Assembly (NCBI GenBank): GCA_900320815.1
Contig: ONTY01000106.1
Coordinates: 928-8,919, forward strand
Source: an uncultured Pseudomonadota bacterium
GTDB lineage: Bacteria > Pseudomonadota > Gammaproteobacteria > Burkholderiales > Burkholderiaceae_C
Direction of reading: 5' to 3'
DNA length: 7,992 nt
The notes under the pieces are model-generated. The model was not told the origin of the DNA. It ran no database searches and saw only the letters and a list, made by a program, of their open reading frames with translations. Position numbers and translations under genes: made by a program. Shown here one piece after another: positions 1-5,939 of this stretch (position 1 is its first letter; each line of letters begins with the position of its first letter).

Positions 1-621
1 AGCCGGCAGTGGGAAGTGGGCTACAAGGCGCGCGTGGGGCGTTTTGACATGAGCATTGCCGCCTTCCAAATCAAGCGCCCCTTTGGGTACTTGGACGCTG
101 CGGCGGCCATCGACGGCAAGCCGCTGTACCACGCCAGTGGCAAACAGGTGAACCGTGGCTTGGAATTTGGTGCCACCGGCAGCCTCACGCGCAACCTGTC
201 CATTACCGGCGGCGTGGCGTACCTGGATGCGCGCATGAAACGCACCGTCAACCCCGCGAGCAACAACCGCCGCATCGTCGGCCTGCCGCGCTGGAGCGCC
301 AGCGTCTACGCCGACTGGCGTGTGCCGCAGGTGCCGGGCCTGTCTTTCAACGGCTTTGTGCGCGCCATCAGCAAACGCGCTGCCGATTACGCCAACACCA
401 GCTGGGTGAGCGGCTACGCCACCCTTGACCTCGGCGCACGCTACCAGCACCGGCTCGCCGGCGGCGACGCCGTCTGGCGCCTCACCGTGAACAATGTCAC
501 CGATAAACGCTACTGGACCGACGTGCGCCCCGGCGGCTGGGGCTACAGCGGCGCCGGCAACGCCGGCGCCAGCGCCGGCGCACCGCGCAGCGTGTGGCTG
601 ACGCTGCAGTGGTCGTATTGA
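1..621 (+). CDS. TonB-dependent outer-membrane receptor, C-terminal part (5' end outside window)
   Basis: The frame is open from base 1 and ends at TGA 619-621, leaving 206 residues of the beta-barrel end of a TonB-dependent receptor. Such receptors import siderophores, haem, cobalamin or nickel chelates across the outer membrane using TonB-ExbBD energy. Seen here: alternating polar/hydrophobic strands, an opening stretch W-E-V-G-Y-K like the barrel motif (Y/W)E-x-G-x-K, a segment N-N-V-T-D-K-R-Y-W typical of the penultimate strands, and a C-terminus VWLTLQWSY ending in an aromatic residue, the usual outer-membrane assembly signal. A Gly/Ala-rich loop (G-A-G-N-A-G-A-S-A-G-A) encoded at about 547-582 lies just before the last strand. 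A terminator and then a periplasmic metal/siderophore-binding protein follow on the same strand, which suggests one uptake system. The substrate cannot be read from this fragment; the plug and TonB box are outside the window. Confidence 0.9.
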   Translation, partial: SRQWEVGYKARVGRFDMSIAAFQIKRPFGYLDAAAAIDGKPLYHASGKQVNRGLEFGATGSLTRNLSITGGVAYLDARMKRTVNPASNNRRIVGLPRWSASVYADWRVPQVPGLSFNGFVRAISKRAADYANTSWVSGYATLDLGARYQHRLAGGDAVWRLTVNNVTDKRYWTDVRPGGWGYSGAGNAGASAGAPRSVWLTLQWSY

Positions 622-634
622 ATCAAGGGTATCG

Positions 635-673
635 CTTCATTGCCGGCTACATAAACCGGCAATGGAGTGTTTT
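635..673 (+). terminator. Intrinsic terminator after the TonB receptor gene
   Basis: A 12-bp stem pairs 635-646 (CTTCATTGCCGG) with 656-667 (CCGGCAATGGAG), with one G-U pair and a 9-nt loop. The inner 9 bp are perfect. TTTT follows at 670-673, 14 bases after the receptor's stop codon. The position and shape fit rho-independent termination of the receptor transcript, so the next gene probably has its own promoter. Confidence 0.75.
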
Positions 674-675
674 AC

Positions 676-704
676 TTGATAGTATGATTTCCTTGCCCGA
701 TGAT
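676..704 (+). promoter_or_regulatory. Candidate sigma-70 promoter for the substrate-binding protein gene
   Basis: TTGATA (676-681, 5 of 6 matches to the -35 consensus) is separated by exactly 17 bp from GATGAT (699-704, 4 of 6 matches to the -10 consensus). It begins three bases after the terminator and would give a start near 711, about 64 nt before the ATG at 775. Recognised by eye only. Confidence 0.4.
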
Positions 705-712
705 ATTCATAG
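682..712 (+). promoter_or_regulatory. Possible operator: inverted half-sites overlapping the promoter
   Basis: GTATGA (682-687) and TCATAG (707-712) form imperfect inverted half-sites 19 bp apart. One lies in the promoter spacer and the other at the expected transcription start. The nickel repressor NikR of Enterobacteria uses GTATGA-N16-TCATAC, so the half-sites are alike but the spacing is not. Metal-dependent repression would suit the uptake gene downstream. This remains a weak inference. Confidence 0.2.
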
Positions 713-774
713 GTATTGCTCTGCAAGCCGCCAACATCGCCGGCAATCACACATAAACATAACAGGTATACACC

Positions 775-1758
775 ATGCCCACCACCCGCCGTCGCCTGTT
801 GCAAGGGCTGCTCGCCGCCACTCTGCCCCGCCTTGCGCCAGCACACGGCACGGAAAGCGCCGCGCCGCTCATTGCCAACGGCTGGCCCGCGCACGCCTCG
901 CTGCTCATCATGCTGGGCGCGGGTCACCGCATCGCCGCCACCGTCAATTCGCCCAGCACCAAAGGCTGGATGTACCGCGTGCAGCCCTCGCTGCACCGCG
1001 CGCTCTACGCGCCCAAAGGCGGCCTGACTGCCGAGCGGTTGCTGGCGCGCGGCATCACGCTTGCCTTTCTCAACCCCGGCGACACCTCCGCCGCCGCGCT
1101 GAAAGCCGCCGGCATCCGCGTGGAGCGCGTCGGCTTCCAGAGCTTTGCCGGCCTGCGCGAATGCGTGCTGCAGACGGCTGCCGTCCTCGGTGGCAGCGCC
1201 CCGCTGCGCGCGCGCAGCTACCTTGAACACTTTGACCGTGAATTGAAAGAAATCCAGCAATGGAGCGCGCCATTTGCCGAAGCCGCGCGCCCGCGCGTGC
1301 TGCACGTCGTGCGCTGGGCGCCGCAACTCGTCATTGACGGCCAGCGCACCATCATTGACGAGTGGATACGCGCAGCCGGCGGACTGGGCGCCGTGCAGGA
1401 CTTTGAGGGCACGCTGCGCTTGGTGGACAGCGAATACCTCCTGCGCCTTGACCCCGACATCATCATCCAGTCCGCCGAAAGCGCGCGCCACACCGCCCGC
1501 CCCGCCGGATTTGACGCGCTGCGCGCCGTGCGCGAGCAGCGCGTCTACACCAACCCCGAAGGCGTCTTCCCCTGGGACCGCTACGGCTGCGAAATCACGC
1601 TGCAACTGCGCTGGGCCGCCAGCGTGCTGCACCCGGACAAGATGCCCGCCGATGATTTGCCGCAGCGCGTGCAAGACTTCTACCGGCGCTTTTACGGCTA
1701 TCCCGGCCTCACCCTTCAAGACGCGCAGCGCATCATCGCCGGCCTGCCGCCTGCGTGA
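775..1758 (+). CDS. ABC transporter periplasmic substrate-binding protein (metal-siderophore/cobalamin/nickel type)
   Basis: This 327-residue protein resembles the class III periplasmic binding proteins (BtuF/FepB/CeuE type, two lobes joined by a rigid helix) that hand chelated metal or cobalamin to an ABC importer. The N-terminus has T-R-R-R-L-L-Q (residues 4-10), close to the Tat motif (S/T)RRxFLK, then a hydrophobic run and A-P-A (21-23), a likely cleavage site. A region near residues 260-290 (N-P-E-G-V-F-P-W-D-R-Y-G, then L-H-P-D) and the ending F-Y-R-R-F-Y-G-Y-P-G match a subgroup that, from memory, includes Helicobacter CeuE-like proteins tied to nickel or iron-siderophore uptake. Length is normal for the family. 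The start has only a weak AGG ribosome site at 764-766. No permease or ATPase gene follows; decayed genes do, so those partners must lie elsewhere or are lost. Ligand unknown. Confidence 0.85.
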   Translation: MPTTRRRLLQGLLAATLPRLAPAHGTESAAPLIANGWPAHASLLIMLGAGHRIAATVNSPSTKGWMYRVQPSLHRALYAPKGGLTAERLLARGITLAFLNPGDTSAAALKAAGIRVERVGFQSFAGLRECVLQTAAVLGGSAPLRARSYLEHFDRELKEIQQWSAPFAEAARPRVLHVVRWAPQLVIDGQRTIIDEWIRAAGGLGAVQDFEGTLRLVDSEYLLRLDPDIIIQSAESARHTARPAGFDALRAVREQRVYTNPEGVFPWDRYGCEITLQLRWAASVLHPDKMPADDLPQRVQDFYRRFYGYPGLTLQDAQRIIAGLPPA

Positions 1759-1861
1759 AACAGCGGCGCAGGCTTCCGCGGCGAACGCGCCATGAACGAG
1801 TGTGCTTCGCCCGCACGCGCGCTCAAGCCGGATATCATCGACGCCCTCATGCGCTGAAACC

Positions 1862-2062
1862 ATGAACGCTGCCAACCTTGAACCCCTGCTTGAGCGCGCC
1901 GAGCGCCTTCTCACGCGGCTGGAGGCGCTCCTGCCGCAGCCCCTTGCCGCCCCCGACTGGGACGCGGCGATTGCCTGGCGCTACCGTCGGCGCGCTGGCG
2001 GGCACGGCGTGCTGCGCCCCGTGCACCACCTGGCGGCGCTGCGGCTACGTGATGAATGCTGA
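1862..2062 (+). pseudogene. N-terminal remnant of a DUF815 AAA-type ATPase
   Basis: Sixty-six residues read as the start of the DUF815 ATP-binding protein family common in Burkholderiales: a Leu/Arg/Glu-rich helix (L-L-E-R-A-E-R-L-L-T-R-L-E-A-L-L-P, residues 9-25), P-D-W-D-A-A-I-A-W-R-Y-R-R-R (31-44) and P-V-H-H-L-A-A-L-R-L (53-62). Intact members run to roughly 290 residues and continue with a Walker A motif (G-A-R-G-T-G-K-S). Here the frame stops at TGA 2060-2062, before any ATPase motif, and the next gene begins at once. About three quarters of the gene is therefore missing, apparently by deletion. The assignment rests on recalled family sequence, and a 66-residue product is unlikely to be functional. 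The stop lies inside a 12-bp tandem repeat that may mark the deletion joint. Confidence 0.65.
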
Positions 2063-2074
2063 GATGAATGCTGA
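2051..2074 (+). repeat. Perfect 12-bp tandem duplication at the joint of two decayed genes
   Basis: GATGAATGCTGA occurs twice head to tail, at 2051-2062 and 2063-2074. The first copy supplies both the stop codon of the DUF815 remnant and the first possible ATG (2052) of the Nudix remnant. The second copy supplies another ATG (2064) in the same frame. It adds four codons, M-N-A-E, before M-N-A-D. Confidence 0.9.
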
Positions 2075-2444
2075 TGCGCCTCTCATCGTCGACGCGCACC
2101 TGCCGCGCAGCAACACTCGCCGCCGCACAGGCGAGGTGGCCGCCGGCATCCTGCGGCGCGAAGATGGCTTGCTGCTGCTCACCAGCCGGCCAGCGGGCAA
2201 GGCGTACGCGGGTGGCCTCGCCGTGCTGCCGGCTGACGTGCGCCCGTGGCGCAGCCTGCTGGCGGACTATCCACACATCCTTGTGCGGCTGCACTTTTGC
2301 CTCGTCACTGCCTGGCAGGGTGAGCTACGCATGCTCGAAGGGCAGCGTTACATCTGGACGCCGCTGCCTCCCACCGTCAGCCCCATCCTCCCCGCCACCG
2401 CACCCGCGCTGCGCTGGCTGGCCAAAGAAGCAGCGTCGTGCTGA
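2052..2444 (+). pseudogene. MutT-like Nudix hydrolase with the Nudix box deleted
   Basis: The 130-residue frame (126 from ATG 2064) matches both ends of a MutT-type 8-oxo-dGTP pyrophosphatase as found beside DUF815 genes in Burkholderiales. The N-terminal part reads E-V-A-A-G-I-L-R-R-E-D-G-L-L-L-L-T-S-R-P-A-G-K-A-Y-A-G (residues 28-54). The C-terminal part reads D-Y-P-H-I-L-V-R-L-H-F-C-L-V-T-A-W (72-88), then S-P-I-L-P-A-T-A-P-A-L-R-W-L (110-123). The metal-binding Nudix box (G-x5-E-x7-REUxEExGU) that should follow Y-A-G is absent. Only 17 residues separate Y-A-G from D-Y-P-H, and no frame in those 51 bases has room for the 23-residue box. Catalysis by the known mechanism is therefore impossible. 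Reading frame is otherwise kept, so the deletion may be recent or in-frame. There is no ribosome site; any translation would be coupled to the overlapping remnant upstream. Confidence 0.7.
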
Positions 2445-2472
2445 ACCAGATACTGCACGGTTCAAACCATGA

Positions 2473-2570
2473 TTGCCCGCAATTTCTGCGGGTAAGAACA
2501 TATATAAACCGAGGGGTATTATTATACTCCATGTCTATATCTGTTATTACCTTCAATATTTGCGGGCAGT
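2473..2570. repeat. Palindromic AT-rich element with terminal inverted repeats in the convergent gap
   Basis: This lies between the converging Nudix remnant and the minus-strand operon. TGCCCGCAA (2474-2482) and TTGCGGGCA (2560-2568) are perfect 9-bp inverted repeats bounding about 95 bp. Inside are a hairpin TTGCCCGCA-ATTTC-TGCGGGTAA (2473-2495, one G-U) and a second hairpin GGGGTAT-TATT-ATACTCC (2513-2530, one G-U). Neither is followed by a clear T-run on either strand, so they are poor textbook terminators, though they could help end convergent transcripts. The remaining bases of 2445-2613 show no gene. Confidence 0.5.
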
Positions 2571-2613
2571 AGATGTATACCAGGCAATGCTTCATTCGAC
2601 GCCGCAGCCAGCC

Positions 2614-3668
<1,055 letters not shown>

Positions 3669-5330
3669 TTAAAAATGAAAGCCGTGGCTGATGGGCATAT
3701 TCCGCTCACGCCCAAAACTGCGGCGCGAAACGCGCGGGCCAATTGCCCCTTGCTGGCGTTTGTATTCGGCGCCGCGCAGCAGGCGCATGGTGCGCAGCAC
3801 CATATCTTCTTCAAAAGCAGAAACAAGCTGCGCGCTGCTGGCGCCCGCCAAGGCACGCTCCACAATGGCGTCCAGCAATTCATAGGGCGGCAGACTGTCC
3901 TGGTCTGTTTGCTCTGGGCGCAGTTCAGCGCTGGGTGGGCGCGTGATGATGCGCTCTGGTATGGGCGAGGCGCCGCGCCCAAATGGGTCGTTGGCATTGC
4001 GCCAGCGCGCCAGTTTGAAAACGCGCGTTTTCAGCACGTCTTTTATGGGAGCAAAACCACCGCACATATCGCCATACAGTGTGCAATAACCGCTGGCATA
4101 TTCGCTTTTGTTGCCGCAGGTCAGCAGCAGGCAGCCGGTTTTGTTGGAAAGCGCCATGAGCAGCACGCCGCGCACGCGCGCCTGCAGATTTTCTTCCGTG
4201 GCGTCTTCGCTATATCCCTCAAAAATCGGCGCCAGCGTGGCCTGCAGTGCTTCAAATGTGGGAGAAATAGAAAGCGCATCGCAGCGCACGCCCAGGCGTT
4301 GCGCCATTTCCCGCGCATCTTCCACGCTCATCTCGGCGGTATATGGCCCGGGCAGCGTGAGGGCACGCACGGCGCCCGCGCCCAGCGCGTCAACGGCCAG
4401 CGCCAGCACCAGCGCCGAATCAATGCCGCCAGACAAGCCCAGCGCCACTTCTTTGAAACCGTTGGCGTGTACATAGCTGCGCAGCGCCAGCACCAGCGCG
4501 CGCCACAGCGCCTCGTCGCCCACATACTGGGGTGTTGTATTCCCTGACAGGCGCACACCACTGGCCTCGGCATCCGCGCGCAGCAGCCAGAGGCTTTCTG
4601 CAAACTGCGGTGCGCGCGCCAGCACGTTGCCCGCTGCGTCCAGCGCCAGCGAAGCGCCGTCAAAAATCTCTTGTTCATGCGCGCCCACGGCGTGCGCGCT
4701 TATCAAGGGCAGCCCGGCAGCGCGCGCTGCCGATGCCAGGCGCACATGGCGCGCTTCGGGCTGCGCCTCGTCAAAGGGCACGCCGCTTGCCACTGCCAGC
4801 ACCTGCGCGCCTGCGGCAGCGGCCTCGCGCGCCACCTCATCGAGCGCGTCGGCGCCTGCATCCACGTCAATCAGCAGGCCAAAGCGCACGCCCTGCACTT
4901 CAAACGTCGCTGGCTGCGAGGGCGCCGCCAGCAGCCAGCGGCGCTCTGCACCCTGCGGTGCGTCGGCCAGCGCCAGCATGGGGCGCGCATAGCTGGCCAC
5001 CACGTTCCCGCTCTGCAGCACGCTGGTGGCGCTCCATACCATACCCGCATCTTCTGCGCGCGCCGGGTGCCCCAGCACCAGCGTCACGTCCGGCGCCTCG
5101 GCAGCCAGCACATGCGCCAAGTCGTGCACCGTGCGCGCGCACGCTTGCAGAAAATCCGCGCGCCGCAGCACATCACCCGGCAGCCCGCCAGAAAGCACCC
5201 ACTCCGGCGCTAGCAGCAGCCGCGCGCCCTGCTGCTGCGCACGGCACGCTGCATCCAGCAGCCGCTGCGCGTTGCCGCGCACATCGCCCAAGCGCATCGC
5301 GCACTGAGCCAAAGCAATGGAAAAACTCAT
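3669..5330 (-). CDS. nadE: NAD+ synthetase of the glutamine-dependent type, with a degenerate glutaminase domain
   Basis: NadE amidates nicotinic acid adenine dinucleotide to NAD+ with ATP, the last step of NAD synthesis. In the long form, an N-terminal nitrilase-like domain frees ammonia from glutamine. The product is 553 residues, normal for the long form. The C-terminal synthetase half looks intact: PP-loop L-G-L-S-G-G-I-D-S-A-L (297-307), L-T-C-G-N-K-S-E (403-410), G-Y-C-T-L-Y-G-D-M (414-422) and I-I-T-R-P-P-S-A-E-L-R-P (461-472). The nitrilase half keeps Glu43 (A-P-E-W) of the Glu-Lys-Cys triad. The Lys position is Arg116 (Y-A-R, usually Y-A-K) and the Cys position is Asp155 (G-L-L-I-D-V-D, usually G-L-L-I-C-E-D). 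It is therefore probably ammonia-dependent. ATG 5328-5330 was chosen because family similarity (I-A-L-A-Q) begins there; an upstream in-frame start at 5444 would add 38 unlike residues. First gene of the nadE-glnB operon. Confidence 0.93.
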   Translation of the reverse strand: MSFSIALAQCAMRLGDVRGNAQRLLDAACRAQQQGARLLLAPEWVLSGGLPGDVLRRADFLQACARTVHDLAHVLAAEAPDVTLVLGHPARAEDAGMVWSATSVLQSGNVVASYARPMLALADAPQGAERRWLLAAPSQPATFEVQGVRFGLLIDVDAGADALDEVAREAAAAGAQVLAVASGVPFDEAQPEARHVRLASAARAAGLPLISAHAVGAHEQEIFDGASLALDAAGNVLARAPQFAESLWLLRADAEASGVRLSGNTTPQYVGDEALWRALVLALRSYVHANGFKEVALGLSGGIDSALVLALAVDALGAGAVRALTLPGPYTAEMSVEDAREMAQRLGVRCDALSISPTFEALQATLAPIFEGYSEDATEENLQARVRGVLLMALSNKTGCLLLTCGNKSEYASGYCTLYGDMCGGFAPIKDVLKTRVFKLARWRNANDPFGRGASPIPERIITRPPSAELRPEQTDQDSLPPYELLDAIVERALAGASSAQLVSAFEEDMVLRTMRLLRGAEYKRQQGAIGPRVSRRSFGRERNMPISHGFHF

Positions 5331-5447
5331 ATAAGACGCCCTGTTACGCCCATTTTTTGAAGCATGCAATGGTACGCGCAAGCGTGGATAGGCAGAGGGG
5401 AAAAACGCACACAGCAGCGCGTCATAGAAAACTATATACCCCATCTA

Positions 5448-5476
5448 TTGAACAATTCTTGCAGGCAATATATGCT
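5448..5476 (+). promoter_or_regulatory. Candidate sigma-70 promoter of the mrp leader transcript
   Basis: TTGAAC (5448-5453) and TATGCT (5471-5476) are separated by 17 bp, each matching the consensus at 4 of 6 positions. The start would fall near 5483, giving a leader of about 457 nt before mrpC or a terminated RNA of about 345 nt. A TGC-TATACC extended -10-like string at 5486-5494 is an alternative. Confidence 0.35.
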
Positions 5477-5493
5477 GGTAATTTGTGCTATAC

Positions 5494-5517
5494 CTAAGAT
5501 ATAGGCTAAGATATAGG
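5494..5517 (+). repeat. 12-bp tandem repeat in the mrp leader
   Basis: CTAAGATATAGG occurs twice head to tail (5494-5505 and 5506-5517), and a degraded third unit starts with CTGAG (5518-5522). Each unit contains CCTA/TAGG-type symmetry with the preceding base. It lies at or just after the expected transcription start, immediately before the structured stretch. Confidence 0.85.
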
Positions 5518-5519
5518 CT

Positions 5520-5638
5520 GAGCCATGAAGGCTCCCGCCCGCACGCATGGATGCAGCTGCCTGGGGAGCGGGAACCGATTGCGGACGTAAGCAACAGGCG
5601 TGTGCGGGCACTTCTGCCGCCAAGTTGGTGGAACAACC
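5520..5638 (+). ncRNA. Candidate structured leader RNA or riboswitch upstream of mrpCD
   Basis: Several stems can be drawn by eye on the plus strand. These are a perfect hairpin GAGCC-ATGAA-GGCTC (5520-5534); CCCGC (5534-5538) with GCGGG (5568-5572), enclosing GCAT/ATGC (5545-5554); GGCA-CTTC-TGCC (5607-5618); and GTTG-GTGGAA-CAAC (5624-5637). A long-range perfect 8-bp pairing GCCCGCAC (5537-5544) with GTGCGGGC (5602-5609) would exclude the CCCGC/GCGGG stem, giving two alternative folds. The stretch is GC-rich inside an AT-rich gap, has no plausible reading frame, and lies upstream of an intrinsic terminator that precedes antiporter genes. I do not recognise the motif as a named RNA family. 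No covariation or folding energy was computed. Confidence 0.4.
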
Positions 5639-5676
5639 AGAAGCAGAGAAAATACTCCACAAAAATATAGAGCAAC

Positions 5677-5711
5677 ACCCGCAATTATCGCGGGTATATA
5701 GATATATACCC
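5677..5711. repeat. Two overlapping, mutually exclusive palindromes
   Basis: ACCCGC (5677-5682) can pair with GCGGGT (5690-5695). GGGTATAT (5692-5699) can instead pair with ATATACCC (5704-5711) around the loop AGAT. Both stems are perfect and share GGGT at 5692-5695, so only one can form at a time. The element shares CCCGCAATT, GCGGGTA and ATATATA at identical spacing with the element at 2476-2506, and most of 5690-5710 with 2562-2581. Confidence 0.6.
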
Positions 5712-5743
5712 ACTTATTCTTAAAAGAATGGAGAAAAAAAGAG

Positions 5744-5938
5744 ATGCTGCACAGCAACAATGGGTCAGCACCGCATCGCTATGATTGCCCGCCTGTGCGT
5801 TGCTCTGTGGCAGCGCACCATTTTTTTGACGCTGCGCCCACTTTGCCCACGTTTCCCTCCTCCCCTCCCACCCTTGCTCACCGCCCCCAAAGTGCGCGCC
5901 CAGCTGCGGCGCTTGCCACAGAAGGCAGGAGGCGCTGA
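5744..5938 (+). CDS. Possible 64-codon leader ORF ending one base before mrpC
   Basis: ATG 5744-5746 follows GGAG (5730-5733) at 10-base spacing. The frame ends at TGA 5936-5938, one base before the mrpC ATG, an arrangement suited to translational coupling. The predicted peptide is rich in Pro, Ala, Ser and Arg, with a P-T-L-P-T-F-P-S-S-P-P segment at about residues 32-42, and matches no family I know. The intrinsic terminator at 5795-5827 lies inside it, so ribosomes moving along this frame would disrupt the terminator stem, as in leader-peptide attenuation. It could equally be a chance frame in a GC-rich leader. Confidence 0.22.
   Translation: MLHSNNGSAPHRYDCPPVRCSVAAHHFFDAAPTLPTFPSSPPTLAHRPQSARPAAALATEGRRR
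5795..5827 (+). terminator. Strong intrinsic terminator within the mrp leader (attenuator candidate)
   Basis: GTGCGTTGC (5795-5803) pairs with GCAGCGCAC (5810-5818) in a 9-bp stem with one G-U pair and a 6-nt loop (TCTGTG). CA and an uninterrupted run of seven T (5821-5827) follow. It points toward mrpC and sits 112 bases before its start codon, with no complete known gene before it on this strand, so its obvious role is premature termination of the leader. Upstream GCAAC at 5591-5595 and at 5754-5758 could each pair with the GTTGC of the left arm, giving weak antiterminator options. Confidence 0.7.
5855..5873 (-). other. G-quadruplex motif on the minus strand
   Basis: The plus strand carries CCC-TCCT-CCCC-T-CCC-A-CCC. 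The minus strand, which is the template for the antiporter genes, therefore has four G-runs of at least three with loops of 1, 1 and 4 bases, fitting the canonical quadruplex rule. It lies between the leader terminator and mrpC. Formation in the cell is not shown. Confidence 0.5.
5927..5932 (+). promoter_or_regulatory. Shine-Dalgarno site of mrpC
   Basis: A consensus AGGAGG sits seven bases before ATG 5940-5942. It decides the start against the in-frame upstream ATG at 5760, which has no ribosome site and would add a Pro/Arg-rich, non-family extension. Confidence 0.85.
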
Positions 5939-5939
5939 G

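Larger units (their letters stand above)
5331..5939. other. 609-bp divergent intergenic/leader region between nadE and mrpC
   Basis: No protein-coding gene of known family is evident. From left to right it holds: the nadE 5' flank, with TATATA at 5433-5438 as a possible minus-strand -10 lacking a convincing -35; a plus-strand promoter candidate (5448-5476); a 12-bp tandem repeat (5494-5517); a GC-rich, stem-rich stretch (5520-5638) inside otherwise AT-rich DNA; overlapping palindromes (5677-5711); a small palindrome ATTCTT-AA-AAGAAT (5716-5729); a small ORF (5744-5938); a strong intrinsic terminator (5795-5827); a C-rich run that is a G-quadruplex motif on the minus strand (5855-5873); and the mrpC ribosome site (5927-5932). 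This is far more structure than a simple divergent promoter needs. Confidence 0.6.

Noticed and set aside
740..747. CCGGCAAT repeats the right arm of the terminator at 656-663
   Set aside because: Eight bases with unlike flanks; likely chance, although it could pair with the terminator's left arm.
1792..1857. 21-codon ORF between the binding-protein gene and the DUF815 remnant
   Set aside because: No ribosome site and no recognisable family. It is too short to tell from chance, though it could be the scrap of another deleted gene in this eroded stretch.
637..1914. 425-codon open frame on the minus strand
   Set aside because: It lies opposite the substrate-binding protein gene and reflects GC-rich codon bias. 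The plus strand has the signal peptide and family motifs.
2469..2480. 12-base string ATGATTGCCCGC shared with 5781-5792
   Set aside because: One or two matches of this length are expected by chance in 8 kb, and unlike the dispersed element the flanks do not match.
5331..5444. 38-residue N-terminal extension of NadE from ATG 5444
   Set aside because: Family similarity begins at the Met encoded at 5328-5330. The extension covers the probable promoter and shows no conserved sequence.
5520..5638. tRNA, SRP RNA or 6S RNA in the GC-rich leader stretch
   Set aside because: I found no T-loop consensus, no SRP GGAAG tetraloop domain and no 6S-type bubble on either strand.
5760..5939. 60-residue N-terminal extension of MrpC, or a remnant of the missing MrpA/B
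   Set aside because: The ATG at 5760 has no ribosome site, the stretch contains a terminator, and its Arg/Pro-rich translation does not resemble the end of MrpB.
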